From Rhynchopus sp. YZ270_cl-10 (lineage: Eukaryota > Euglenozoa > Diplonemea > Diplonemida > Diplonemidae), in assembly GCA_964035575.1 (NCBI GenBank), contig OZ037919.1, positions 1,054,001-1,118,000 on the forward strand: a stretch of 64,000 bases of DNA. The letters run 5' to 3'. The notes beneath the pieces are model-generated. The model was given only the letters and a program-made list of their open reading frames with translations, did no database searches and had not been told where the DNA came from. This document shows, in pieces, positions 52,124-62,952 of the stretch. Position numbers and translations under genes: made by a program. Every line of letters starts with the position of its first letter. Within the stretch, counting starts at the first letter, position 1.

Positions 52124-54868
52124 GCAGTACAGCACCAGAGGTCGGGATTTTCCCTTGGAGGGCATCTAAATTAATACATTTTTCGCTTTTTTCCCAAATT
52201 TCCACTTTGCCTTTGCCACTATTTTTTTGTTTGACTTTGGAACCGGGACCCCACCCTGGAACCCCCTCCAGAAGGGGGTACAGAACACCCCCAAAAAAAA
52301 AAATCCCAAAATTCGGGCTAAATTGGAGGGGTGTTGGGAGGTGTTGGGAGGGCGTTGGGAGGCGTTGGGAGGGTTTGCCGTTTTTTGCAAATCAGGTGGT
52401 CTGAACCGCAGAAGTCCCCGAAAACCATACTAAACCACCTAGAGGACCCAAAAAATGCACCATCGCCCCAGTTTTGACCCACAAACACACAGATGATTCC
52501 AAAAAAATAAACGGGAAAAAAACCCCACACCCCCTGGTAGTGGATAGGTTAATTATCTTCATTATTTTTTGCCTCTGTCTTGTGGGAACACATACGAGAC
52601 AATACGAAAGGTTTTTAAAAAAACAATAAACTTTCCCTTCCTTGGTCAATATTTTCATTTTTTTTTTCCTGTTTTGAAATTGTTTGGCTTAGTTTGATGA
52701 TACACGAGGACGAGCTCCACTATACTAAACGTTTTTAAGTTTTTTTTTGTGTCTTTTTTTTTTTCTCTCATCTTCCGTTTGTTGGAATCATATCGGGAAA
52801 ATATATTTTCCCTTCAATTTTACAGCATTTTAAAGTATTTCCTCTACTCAACTCCGGAACTATGGCATTACAAGATTACAAGACACATCCGTTGCAATTG
52901 TATAGTACAACAACTATGCAACGGAAACACAAAAAAAAAAATTAACGGTGGGTAATTCCGTGAGGAAATTACCCCTAATTTTTCAAAAAAAAAAAACAAA
53001 AAAAAAAAAAAAACACAACAAAACGCGCACAATAACGTCCTATGCTATATTATTACCATTCCTATTTGCCAGCCGATATATTTTTTTTTTCCGCTTCTCC
53101 TGTTATTTTGTGGGAGAGGTATTTTTTTCTTTTTAGGTTGGCCTAAAGCACCGAGCTGCTTCTGTTCAGAGCTATTTTTTTTTTTTACCAACCTTTTTAT
53201 TTTTCACTCCACCTCTCCCTATTTTTGGTGGGGGTAGGACCAATTAGTGGGCGCATTTTCATGTGGACTCTCTAAAAAAAAAGGCCGCCTGCAAAAAACT
53301 AAAAAAACAAAAGGACTTTGGCTTTACAAACAAGAACGACGCAAAAAAAAAAATAATCATCATCACAGATTCAATCTTATAGAACCGGGTCAACATATAT
53401 TGGGCATTACAATGTATTGATGGCATTGCGGTATTTTATTTTATTTTTGGAGTTCTTGTTTTGGAAAAACGAAAAATGATAAAAGTAAAAGGGGAGGAGA
53501 GGACAGCAGTACCCTCGCCACACCCCCTGCAGAGGATCAGAGGAGGATGTATTGTGGTGTGGCTTGTCGCTGTCCTCCATAAGAAATGAGATACACGTGT
53601 TTTTCTGCTCCAACCCATTTATTAGTTTTTCTTTTTTCCTCCATATTTTTTAAAACAAAGTCAATGTGGCATAATATCCACAGTTTCCCCCCCCTTTTTG
53701 GCGCTTTCACACTCGGAAGAACTTCATTTTATCAAGGTGTACACTCATCTTTCAAGTATGCCAGATCATTTGCACACCCTCTTCTTCACATTATTTTCCC
53801 CCCATTTTTTGCGCCTCCAAAAATTCCCAGTATTTTATTGCCTTTTTCCCCCCTCTGTTTCAGTTAGTTCTCCCTTCCCTCCCCTTTTCCCTCACAATGC
53901 CTGTGAAAAAAAAAAGCATTTTCCCCCTTTATGAACAGACAAAACTAGGTGCATCTTCCCCCTTTTTTTGATTTATTTTGTTTCAAAAAATCTAAAAAGC
54001 GACTGCTTTCACATCAAATCAAAAAGATGTCTGAGAGTGGAAAAAAAAAGAATTTTTTTTTGTTTTTTTTTTTCTTGGCGAAAAATCGCAAAGCTCTCAC
54101 TTTCCCCTTTTTTTTGAGTGCTTTTTTCCGTATTTTACTCGGAGATTCAGTGGCGACAGAGAGAGTCCCGAGATATAGAATAAGCCTCGCACACCCCCAA
54201 CCCAATACAACTGAAGAAGAAAAACATAAATTAATTGAAGTCTAAGAGGTCGAGGATTTCTACCTGTCTTTCAGACAACAAAAAAAAATTCTTAAAAAAA
54301 AAACACAACAACAAAATGAAAAAGAACTGAAACTTTTAAAAAAAAGCTAACATAATTTATTGTTCAACCCCATCCCTTGACTGCAATAGTCGAGGTTTTC
54401 TACAATTTTTTTTTCTTTTTTTTTTAAAAAACTCAGGAAGCTGCCTAAAGTCAATCCTGTTCTAATACATAACGTATCAGTCAAGGCTGTCCTTACAGAC
54501 TTTCAGCACCCAAGGTAGCATTCCCAGCACCTTTTTTACCCTTAGGTATACCTTCATAGAGTTTTCAGGAGGAGTGCCACAAAAGTGCAATTTAACGAAC
54601 GTCCAGCCCAGGGATGTTAACTTTCAGTTTTTTTGAAGTAAAATTACATTGGGGGAGGGAGCAGGTTTTTATTATTTTTTCCATCCTGCGAAATAGGAAA
54701 AATACAGGCCCTTCAGAACAGCATTTCATTGAAAGAATAATAACCCCTTAACAGCGTACCACAACACAATAATACGATGAACACAACAGTTTTCTGGGAA
54801 ATTATTGTGTTCTCTTTTTGGTGGTCATTCATCGTGTATATTTCTATACCTTGTCTTTTGTATGTGAA

Positions 54869-54906
54869 GGTAGGTGCACCAAGCAACAGCCGAGCTTAGG
54901 TGTGCC
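54869..54906 (+). repeat. Hairpin repeat, family B, copy 6
   Basis: GGTGCACCAAGC-(AACAGCCGA)-GCTTAGGTGTGCC. Pairing extends to about 12 bp allowing one bulge and G-T pairs, longer than in other copies. Confidence 0.45.
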
Positions 54907-56130
54907 CTAACACAAACAAGTCCTTTTTTTTTTCCCCCTTGCAAAATATGCTCTAAAACGCAATGAAATCTTCGTTCAGAGCGAGTCCAACCCTAACTCT
55001 TTTTTACCAAAATTTTGCGATTTTTTTAAAGCAATTTTTGGTGCAACAAAAAGAGAAGACGGCTAAAAAAAACAACTAGGTGAATTGTGAACTTAATGAC
55101 CCAGGCGCCTACTTGATGTCGTTTTTCTCTTTTTCCAAAAAAAATATGGACAGTCTGTCAGAACAAAATTAAAAAAGTAGTTTTTAGAACCATTTTCTTT
55201 TATACCAAAATATCAAAAATAAGCACACTTTGTTACGTGCTTTTGGCCAAAAAAAAAGAGGGAAAAGAGTGCAGACTCTGAGAGGACTGAAATCCCATAG
55301 ACTCTTACTCACACCCTGAGGCCATTGTTTTCCTCATTGTTCACTCCCTCACGTATGATCGGGCATTCGTCGGGCTTGCGTGTTTCCCCCCTTTTATTTT
55401 TGTGTTTTTTTTTAAACCAACCCCCTATCGATGTCGTGCCCAAGAAGCCATTTTTTCATCGTTCAATTTTCTCTCTTTTTTTTTTGCCGCCCTTTTTTGG
55501 AATTCCCCCCCCTCCCTTCGTCCTCTAGCTTGCAACGACGGTGAAGTAAATGAGTTAACTTGTAGTTTTTTTATGGTATCATCGTTGTAAGTCCACGGTG
55601 AAACCCATGAAACCACACTTCAACTCATTCGCAGTAGAACAAGAAACTTGGCGACCAAATTAAATATTGGCGGATTTTTTTGCAGGTTTTTCTTGTCCAA
55701 ATTGGCGGATTTTTGTTTGGTCTCCAATATTACTTTGTTCTACTAGTTGTTTATCTTACATATGCAATAGGCCCGCGCACGTCGAATATGGTGTACCACA
55801 AAAAACCCCCATCCCCGTATCTTTTCTTATTCCATCGTTTCCCCCTCCCTTTTTTTCCCCCAAAGAATTGGTACTTTATTTTTTTCCCTTTTCACCTGAT
55901 CTTTATTTTACCCCTCACATCTCTTCTGGAAACAAAAAGAAAACACGATTCGTTATTCGCAAAATTTCTCCTAATAAAATCGTTGCTAAAAAAATACTTA
56001 CCAGAGGCCAATATGTTCCAAACGTGGTTTAATTTTAAATTTAGAAACACGAGATAATCATGATCACAAAACAATCAAAATTTTTCATTTTTCTTTTTCT
56101 CCCCATCTTAGCAAAATGGGTGGTCTCTTT

Positions 56131-56172
56131 TGCGCACTACTTTGTGAGTGGAAAAGTGTCAACGTCGTTTTC
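56131..56172 (+). repeat. Family C repeat, 5' fragment
   Basis: GCGCACTACTTTGTGAGTGG, AAAAGTGTCAACGTCGTT, then homology ends. A truncated copy. Confidence 0.5.
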
Positions 56173-57233
56173 AAATGTCTCGCCCATCTCATCTGCTTCC
56201 TTCCCGCCAAAGCTAAAGGGGGAGGGGGGAGGGGAGAGTATTGCCATGTGATCAACAAAAAACACGAATGGAGGGCCTTCTCCACTTTATTGGAGTGAAC
56301 ATTATTAATTTTTTAAAATGGGGAAGCAACATTCCCGATTCTATTTGTATTGTGCTTTCATCCGGGGCTGGGCATCGTACGTGGGTCAGTCGGAGGTGCC
56401 TGCATCAATAACTTCACTTTTTTTTTTTGAGGCGAAGCTGATAGGCTTCAACCGCATCTGAGATTCTCCAAAAAAAAAAATCTCTCTCTTTATTTTCCCC
56501 TCTTTTTTACAACTATGAAACCCGTTTTTTTATGGAAAGCTTTTTATTTTCCAAAGCGAGTGCTTTTTTTTTCTCTATTTTTTTTTAAAAAAATAATCTG
56601 TGTCGACATCTCTTATTGTTCAAGAGAGAAAAAAAGAGAGGGAGGGAGAGGGGAGAAAACCCCCCTTCACCTCTTTTTGTTACAAAAAAAAAAAAGGGTA
56701 CAAGTTTTTACAGCAACTTTGCCATATTTATTATCCCTCCCATCTCCGTCCTTTATTGTCCGAACCGACTTGTTGTTTTGTTATTGTTTTCAAGAGAACA
56801 GACCTACACAAATTCAATAAAATTATCAAAAGAACCACAATATAAATAAATCCTTGACCCCCCCCCTTTTGGGACGACATCGAGGTAAACAACCAACCGC
56901 AAACAACAACAACAAAAAAAGATGTTTTTTTTTTGTGACACAACAACAACAACAACAACAACAAAGTAATTACGGTTAAAAAAGTCAACCCAAATCATCG
57001 TTATTTTTTCGCTCTTTCTTTCCCCCCCATTTTTATCTCCTTTCGCTCAAAATATTTCAGCAAAGAAGAATAAGCGCTTTTCATCTTTTCCCTCCAAAAC
57101 GGATTGATTTTCAAATAAAAATCTCTGCATTTTTCCCCCCCTCCTTATATTTTTTTATATTAGCAAAGCAACAGAACAGGGGAGAGAGAAAAAAATATAT
57201 CCGAGTGGTATCACAGCATACAGACGTCTTAAC

Positions 57234-57356
57234 GTAATGGTGGCAGTATTGTGATGGGAGCCCATTGGAATACGCAAAATACATCAAAAATACATCACAT
57301 ATTTTGATGTATTTTGCGTATTCCAATGGGCTCCCATCACAATACTGCCGTCACTA
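57234..57356. mobile_element. 123-bp fold-back MITE
   Basis: Arms of about 53 bp with only a few mismatches (GGCAGTATTGTGATGGGAGC, CCATTGGAATACGCAAAATA, CATCAAA) around a loop of about 14 bases. It is flanked by the 7-bp duplication TCTTAAC (57227-57233, 57357-57363). No coding capacity. Confidence 0.75.
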
Positions 57357-58355
57357 TCTTAACCGTCCACAGTACATCATTTTTGCTACAAAGGTATTTT
57401 TTTTTTCAAAACAAAAAACCCCCCTTCATCGAATAACGGAATCAAAACAGAGACAAACTTCCAACAGACCAGGGAGTATAAAGGGATGTGTTGAGTGGAA
57501 AAGAGAACAAAAAAAAAAAAATACGCCATTTTTTTTTTCTTCGCGCCGGGCCCTTGCGATTCTTGCTTTATTGTACTTCTGCATGGTATTTGATCTTTTT
57601 TATTGCCCCCCCCTTCATGTTTTCAATTTTTGTACTTTTGAAAAAAGTTTTTAAAAAAAATACCGAGTTTCTTCTCTTATTTCTGATTTCCCCCTATTTT
57701 TATGCTTTTTTATCCCTCCCTTTCACTCCCCTCTTGAAAGAAAAAAATAAAACTCAAAAAATTATCCTCCTTTTTTTATCATTGACAGAAGTAAAGAAAA
57801 ATGAAAAAAAAACAAAAAAAAAAAACGCTCCTTTTGTCGTTTCCTAAAAAATAAACAAGGTTTTCTGGATAAGTGAAAAAATACTGCCAACAATGGTTGT
57901 TGCACTCAGATGAACAGAATAATCAAAAAAAACGAAGATAGAGTGAAAAATAGGTGTCTTTGTGTCGCAAAGAACAGCAACAAAAAACAAGAAAAAAAAT
58001 ACAAGGCACAATGCGGGTTTTCCTGTTGTGGCTTTTCTTTTGTTCTTTGTTTTTGTGATGAGGCACCATAAAATAACAACATCACCAAGGAAGATTGCAA
58101 ATTCATTTTCCATTTCAAAAAAAACGAATTGCATTTCTTTATTTCTCAACTTCACTTTGTTGCCTACAATATGAGTTTTTTTTTACAAATGAAAAATGAA
58201 AATTGTTACAAAAAAAAAAAAAAATCTTTCCGAAAAGAGAACTCCAAAAGGCGAAATATAATCAACTGCAAAAAAAAAAAAAAAAAAAAAAACAAAGGAA
58301 AATAAAAAACCTTCCTGAGAGGAACTGCACTGCGCCTCTGAAAAAAAAAAGTGTA

Positions 58356-58406
58356 TAGTGGAGCACACTCTAGGGTGGCTACACTAATACAACCAAGTTT
58401 TCAAAA
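58356..58406 (+). repeat. Short dispersed repeat, family F, copy 4
   Basis: GTGGAGCACACTCTAGGGTG, GGCTACACTAATACAACC, AAGTTTTC, then a 13-base A run. Near-twin of 12499-12548. Confidence 0.65.
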
Positions 58407-59642
58407 AAAAAAAAACTATGATTTAGTGTTTACGGTGACTGCCTTCAGGGCACATTGCTACATTAAACTGACAGATTCATCAAAAATGGAGTGGATTTTT
58501 CCGTTTTTTTATTTATTTTTTTTTTTGTATTTTCTTCTTTCGTTTTCTCTTTTCTCTCTCTTTGGGACGGAACTCTTTACACTCTGTTCTTTTGCTCAGT
58601 GTACATCAAAAAAACCTCCCTCCTCTTTCCTCCTCAAAAAAATTAAAAAAAATGACATTATTTCAACTTTTTCTATGTCTCCATCAACGGAGGAGGGCTA
58701 AAAATGACAAGAGAAAGTAGCGCACGCTTAAAATGGGTGTATTTGGTAATTGTGAATGAATTGTGAGGGGGTAAAATGACCTGAATTTTGCCAAAATTTG
58801 GTGGAGTTTTTTTTTTTTTTTGGTGGGAGTTTTAGTGGTATCAAAAACTACCTTTTGAATACCGTCAAAAAAAAAACCCCCCATCAAATTTCAGCCAAAA
58901 TCAGATGGAATTCCGCTCCCCCCGGATATCGTTCTTTTTGCCAAAACAAAAAGATGGTATTTTCTTTCTATGAGAGCTTGCATCGATCTTTTCCTCAACA
59001 GGGGTTCCCAGGCATGACTCCGGGTCTAGCTTAGTATGATAGGTGAAAAATGAGGCAAAAAAAAAAAAAGAAAAAGAAAAATAATGTCGACAGCGCCGTT
59101 AGTCATTTCCTCGTTTTTTTTTTTTCTTCTTTTTTTTAGTTTTTCTTGACTTTCCCCGAAAAAATTTTTTTTTAATCCCACACCTCGCTCGATCCATGCC
59201 CCTGTGCAAAACAGAAGGCTTTCAACAGAGAGACACGGGAACCGAAGAAAAAAAAATTATTTTTTTTTAAAAAGCGTCTCTGTTATTTTCCCCCAAAAAA
59301 TAGTCATAATTTCTTTTTTTCTTTTTTTATAAGGCATAGGCCGACGTTGGGGGAAAAAGACAAAGCAACCCCAACACAACGGAATTTTTTATGACGAACC
59401 TACACAAATCCCTAGTGATCACCAAATGACACAACTGAAAGATGAAATTTTTCTTTGTCTTCTTTTTCTTCTCTCTCTCTCCTTTTTTTTTTTCTTTCTC
59501 CACCCTCTCCTCTGTTTCCCAATATGTGGAGACTGTGCGGTGACATCACGTTGTAAGAAATATGAAGCCTTATTCAGCAAGAGTTACTAGCTTTAGTGAA
59601 TTGGGCGAGAATATTTTTTGACAACACTATTAAAAAAAAAAA

Positions 59643-59710
59643 CAGTGGAGATTGCACAAACTGTGGCAACACAACCGAGGCAAACTACACTACTCCAACA
59701 ATTTATCAAA
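59643..59710 (+). repeat. Short dispersed repeat, family F, copy 2
   Basis: CAGTGGAGATTGCACAAACT, GTGGCAACACAACCGAGGCA, ACTACACTACTCCAACAA, TTTATC, then A run. Near-twin of 11077-11142. Confidence 0.6.
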
Positions 59711-60044
59711 AAAAAAAAAAACACAAAAAACGTATCCTAAACCTTTTCTGAAAAGGTGCCATTCTATCATCAAGAACACACACCTCTTAGGGTTTGGGTG
59801 TGTCGAAGAAAAGCAAATGTAGGGTAGATCCTCACAGAGCTAAACATAATTAGTTACATTGGCTCATGGAAAAATTGTGGTGTTGTGTATAGTCGAGACT
59901 GCAATTTAAAAAAAAACAAAACAAAAAACTTCCCCTCTTTTTCTCCCTTCAGCATCTCCTACCCCAGTTTTCCTGTTGAACTGGTTGAACAAATTATTCA
60001 AAAAAAAGAAAAGGAAAAAAGGAAAAATAAAAACAAAAACACAC

Positions 60045-60097
60045 ACAGTGAAGACTGTCTACATGACAGCTACACTGATGCAAACAAATTATCAAAA
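60045..60097 (+). repeat. Short dispersed repeat, family F, copy 5
   Basis: CACAGTGAAGACTGTCTACA, TGACAGCTACACTGATGC, AAACAAATTATC, then A run. More diverged, but the ordered GTG.AGACTG, CTACACT and caaATTATC-A elements remain. Confidence 0.45.
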
Positions 60098-60790
60098 AAA
60101 GAATAAGATTCTCTCTTGCTATTTATAGAAAAGCAAAATAAAAAACAACAACAACGTCTGTTTTTTTCGTGCTAAACTTATTTCAATTTTATTTTTTTGT
60201 CAACAAGAAAATTCTCGATTTTTTTTTTTCGTTCTTCATTTCTTTTGTTTTTCTCTCACCGACCAATTATGTAAATGTCTTTCAGGCAGATACAGTGCTC
60301 CAAAGAAATTTGACATCCAAAAAAAGTTTTTACGGATTTGAGGATTTTTGTAATTTAGCGACTTTTTTCTTTGGACTACTTGCAAAAGAACAAAAACAAA
60401 CCAAAAGATTCTTTTTAAATTTACAAAAAAAGAGGAGACGAAGCTGGTGGATAAAACTCCATCTTTCGATTGAAAATTATATCTTAATCTTTTTTGGACT
60501 GCAAAACATATTTAGAGTACTGTTGTATGTGTATTCGAGGGAATGAATTAATCTTTTGTTGAATGAAATTTTTTCCCTTTTTTTTCCCCTTTTTTTTTTT
60601 GACAAAAAAAAAAAACACACCGTGTATTAATCCCAATAGTAGGGGGTAAACAACCTTGTCCACGCACCTTAAGAGATGCGTTGAGGTTTCCGACACCCCC
60701 TCAAAAGGGAATAAAATTTGCGCTCGTACGTTTGCTTTCTTTCCCTTTACTCTTCTTATATTTTGTCACAAAAAACCCCCTTTTTTTTTT

Positions 60791-60825
60791 GGTGACTGAG
60801 CAATGGCTTAAGATCAACTTATCCC
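60791..60825 (+). repeat. Hairpin repeat, family B, copy 3
   Basis: GGTGA-CTGAGC-AATG-GCTTAA-GATCAACTTAT. The arms keep pairing through a G-T pair except at the outermost position. Confidence 0.45.
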
Positions 60826-60830
60826 TTTCG

Positions 60831-60942
60831 CAGGGCGTTCGCCCCGGGGCGAAAAATATTTTTTTTCGTTAAAAAAATCTTTTCCTGAAAAAATGACATT
60901 TTATTTCGCCCCAGGGCTTCGCCCCACCGGGGCGAAACCCTG
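60831..60942. repeat. GC-rich fold-back with CAGGG ends
   Basis: CAGGGCGTTCGCCCC near the left and GGGGCGAAACCCTG at the right. The right arm additionally folds on itself (CGCCCCAGGGC / TTCGCCCC). No target duplication was found, so it may be a decayed hAT-like MITE. Confidence 0.5.
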
Positions 60943-62952
60943 TATAAATAAATAAATAAAAAAAAAAAAGGGAGGAAAAAAAAAAAAAAGAGAGAGAGAT
61001 TTCTCCCCACCACCCTGTCGACCCCCCCGGAGGGGGGGTCACAGAGGGGGTGTCCACTGTACTCAAAATCATCCGCAAACCCGCCTGCCGTGAGAGGAAG
61101 TTTCCCCAGCACTCCCGCTCGCTCCTCAATCCTGCAGTCAGCTGAAGGTGTCCCGTACCCCCTGTTATAGAAGGTGTCACTACTCGTGTCAACTCTATCT
61201 TCAACCTTGGTGGAGGCAGAGAGACGGGTTAGTTTATTGAAAATAATCAAAATAAGGATGAAGTCTCATATGACGGATGCTTCTCTCTTGTACATCTGTT
61301 CGATTAAACAGCACAAAGAGAACCCTCAGTGAGGGGGGATTGATGAAATTCTCCATCGTTTTGCTGGTTTTAGTCCTGGGGAAGGGATCACGCGCAAATC
61401 GCAATTTTTTTTGATCACTCAGCACCAGGGATTCACCCCCCACGAACTAGCTTCTCTCCGGCGGAAAAATTTTTTTTTGACCTATTTTAAGCACTAGTAA
61501 AAAAGCAAAAATTTCGGGTTTTTTGGCATTTCGCCACGATCAGGAAAAAACGATGGCGATAGCGAACGCCCTGCCCTTTCGTTGAAATAAAAAAAAAACG
61601 AAAAAACAAAAACAAAAAAAAGTTTTATCAAAATTTCACTGTCACTACAGAGGGTAGGTTATGGGCGCGGTATTTTTCTTTTTTGGGAATCCCAAAACGC
61701 GACCATTTGGAACTGCCTCTCTCTTTTTTTTTGCTTTTGTTTTTTTTTTTGTTTGTCGCTCGTAAGGGAGTTCCTCACAGTTTTCTGGTTTAAAACAAAA
61801 GGGTTTCCTGATGTTTCCTGAAGGTTGCATTCTAATCAAACATTTTCTTCTCCTTCTGATACTGAATCTCCACCTAAAATAGGATGGGTTTCAGAGCGTG
61901 TTCCTCTCGGGAAAAGAGCGCAGATATTGCACCATGTACCTGATACAACAGAGGCCCGCTACATTACTCCCAAAAAAAAATTTTTTTTTGGGGAAAAAAA
62001 GAAGGAAGAATTCAATCCCGACTATCAACACCTCCCTCCTTCCCTTCCTTTTGAAGCAAAAAAAATATCAAAAAAAAATCTTCAAACCCACTCCTTTTTC
62101 TTTTTCTTTGGCATTTCTTTTTTTTTGTTCTTTGCATAGAAAATAGTGAATTTTTGTATTTCATGTCAAAAAAAGAGAGAGAAAAAATACCCTCATTTCT
62201 TTGATCCCCTGCATCCCTTCTTCCATGAAGCCAAATTTCCGTTTTTTTGTTTTTTTTTGGAACAAACCTTCACCGTTCCTCCCCTTCTTCCCCGTATACT
62301 GTTCTTCAGATACCGATCCGAGACAAACATCATTTTGTGTTTTTTTTTTTTTTTTTTTTTTGGCTTTTTTTTTTCCGTTCCACAAAACCTTTTCTTTTCA
62401 AAAATAGGAGGGAAATCAGGACAAGTTGGAGTCCCTCAAAAGACAATAGACGCGAAATACCTTTATACCCTAGGATACAAAAAGAAGGAGAATCTCATAC
62501 AATAAAAAAGAAGAGCAAATCATTATGGACAGAAGAGTATTTTGAGAATATTGAAAAGAAGGGAATGTGGAAGGTTTAAAATGATCCAAAATTGTGAATA
62601 AAAAAATCATAAAAAAAAAGCACAATAGGGGGAGTAACAGGGAGAAGACCAAAATAATAAAACAGACCACAATATTTCCCACCCTTCTCTTGCTGTCTCC
62701 TACACAGCTTGCTTAAAGTGCAAGCATTGACCGAGCAACGAAACAACGTTTACTTACCTACCGATCCTACTGTTTCTGATATGCGGGCCTATTCTCTTTT
62801 TCTCTTGCATCAGGCCGTACCGTGTACCACAATAGGTCTCCTAGGCTAAAAGCCTCTGGTGCAAGGGAAGGAAGGAGACCACCCCCAGCACAACACAACC
62901 CCACACCACAGGAAATAAAAATACCAAATATTGGCCAAAAAAACAGAACAAA

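Larger units (their letters stand above)
50861..52549. mobile_element. Candidate TIR element enclosing three tandem arrays
   Basis: ACCTATCCACTACC (50861-50874) is exactly inverted as GGTAGTGGATAGGT (52536-52549). Further inward, AGACCACCTGAATT (left) and AATCAGGTGGTCTG (right) are also inverted, as are GGTCAAAACTGG and CCCCAGTTTTGACC. GTTGGGAGGT-type repeats flank the arrays on both sides (51145-51236, 52330-52376). No target duplication was found, so transposon status is likely but unproven. Confidence 0.55.
49738..62952. other. 13-kb AT-rich spacer
   Basis: No gene recognised. It is dominated by A/T homopolymers and pyrimidine-rich stretches. Contents listed separately: hairpins (49929, 54869, 60791), tandem arrays within 50861-52549, family C (56131), (CAA)n (56938-56964), an inverted-repeat element (57234), family F (58356, 59643, 60045) and a GC-rich fold-back (60831). 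61000-61470 is less AT-rich (GACCCCCCCGGAGGGGGGGTC-type hairpin at 61019) and has no clear ORF. Confidence 0.65.

Noticed and set aside
51276-52404. Long QYTQYT, IHSIHS, YCTVLYC and LCILCI reading frames
   Set aside because: Translations of 9-, 5- and 7-bp arrays on both strands; no start context and no non-repeat domain.
60819-61250. Minus-strand ORF (143 codons) over the GC-rich fold-back
   Set aside because: Half of it is the hairpin and an A/T homopolymer; the remainder has no recognisable domain.
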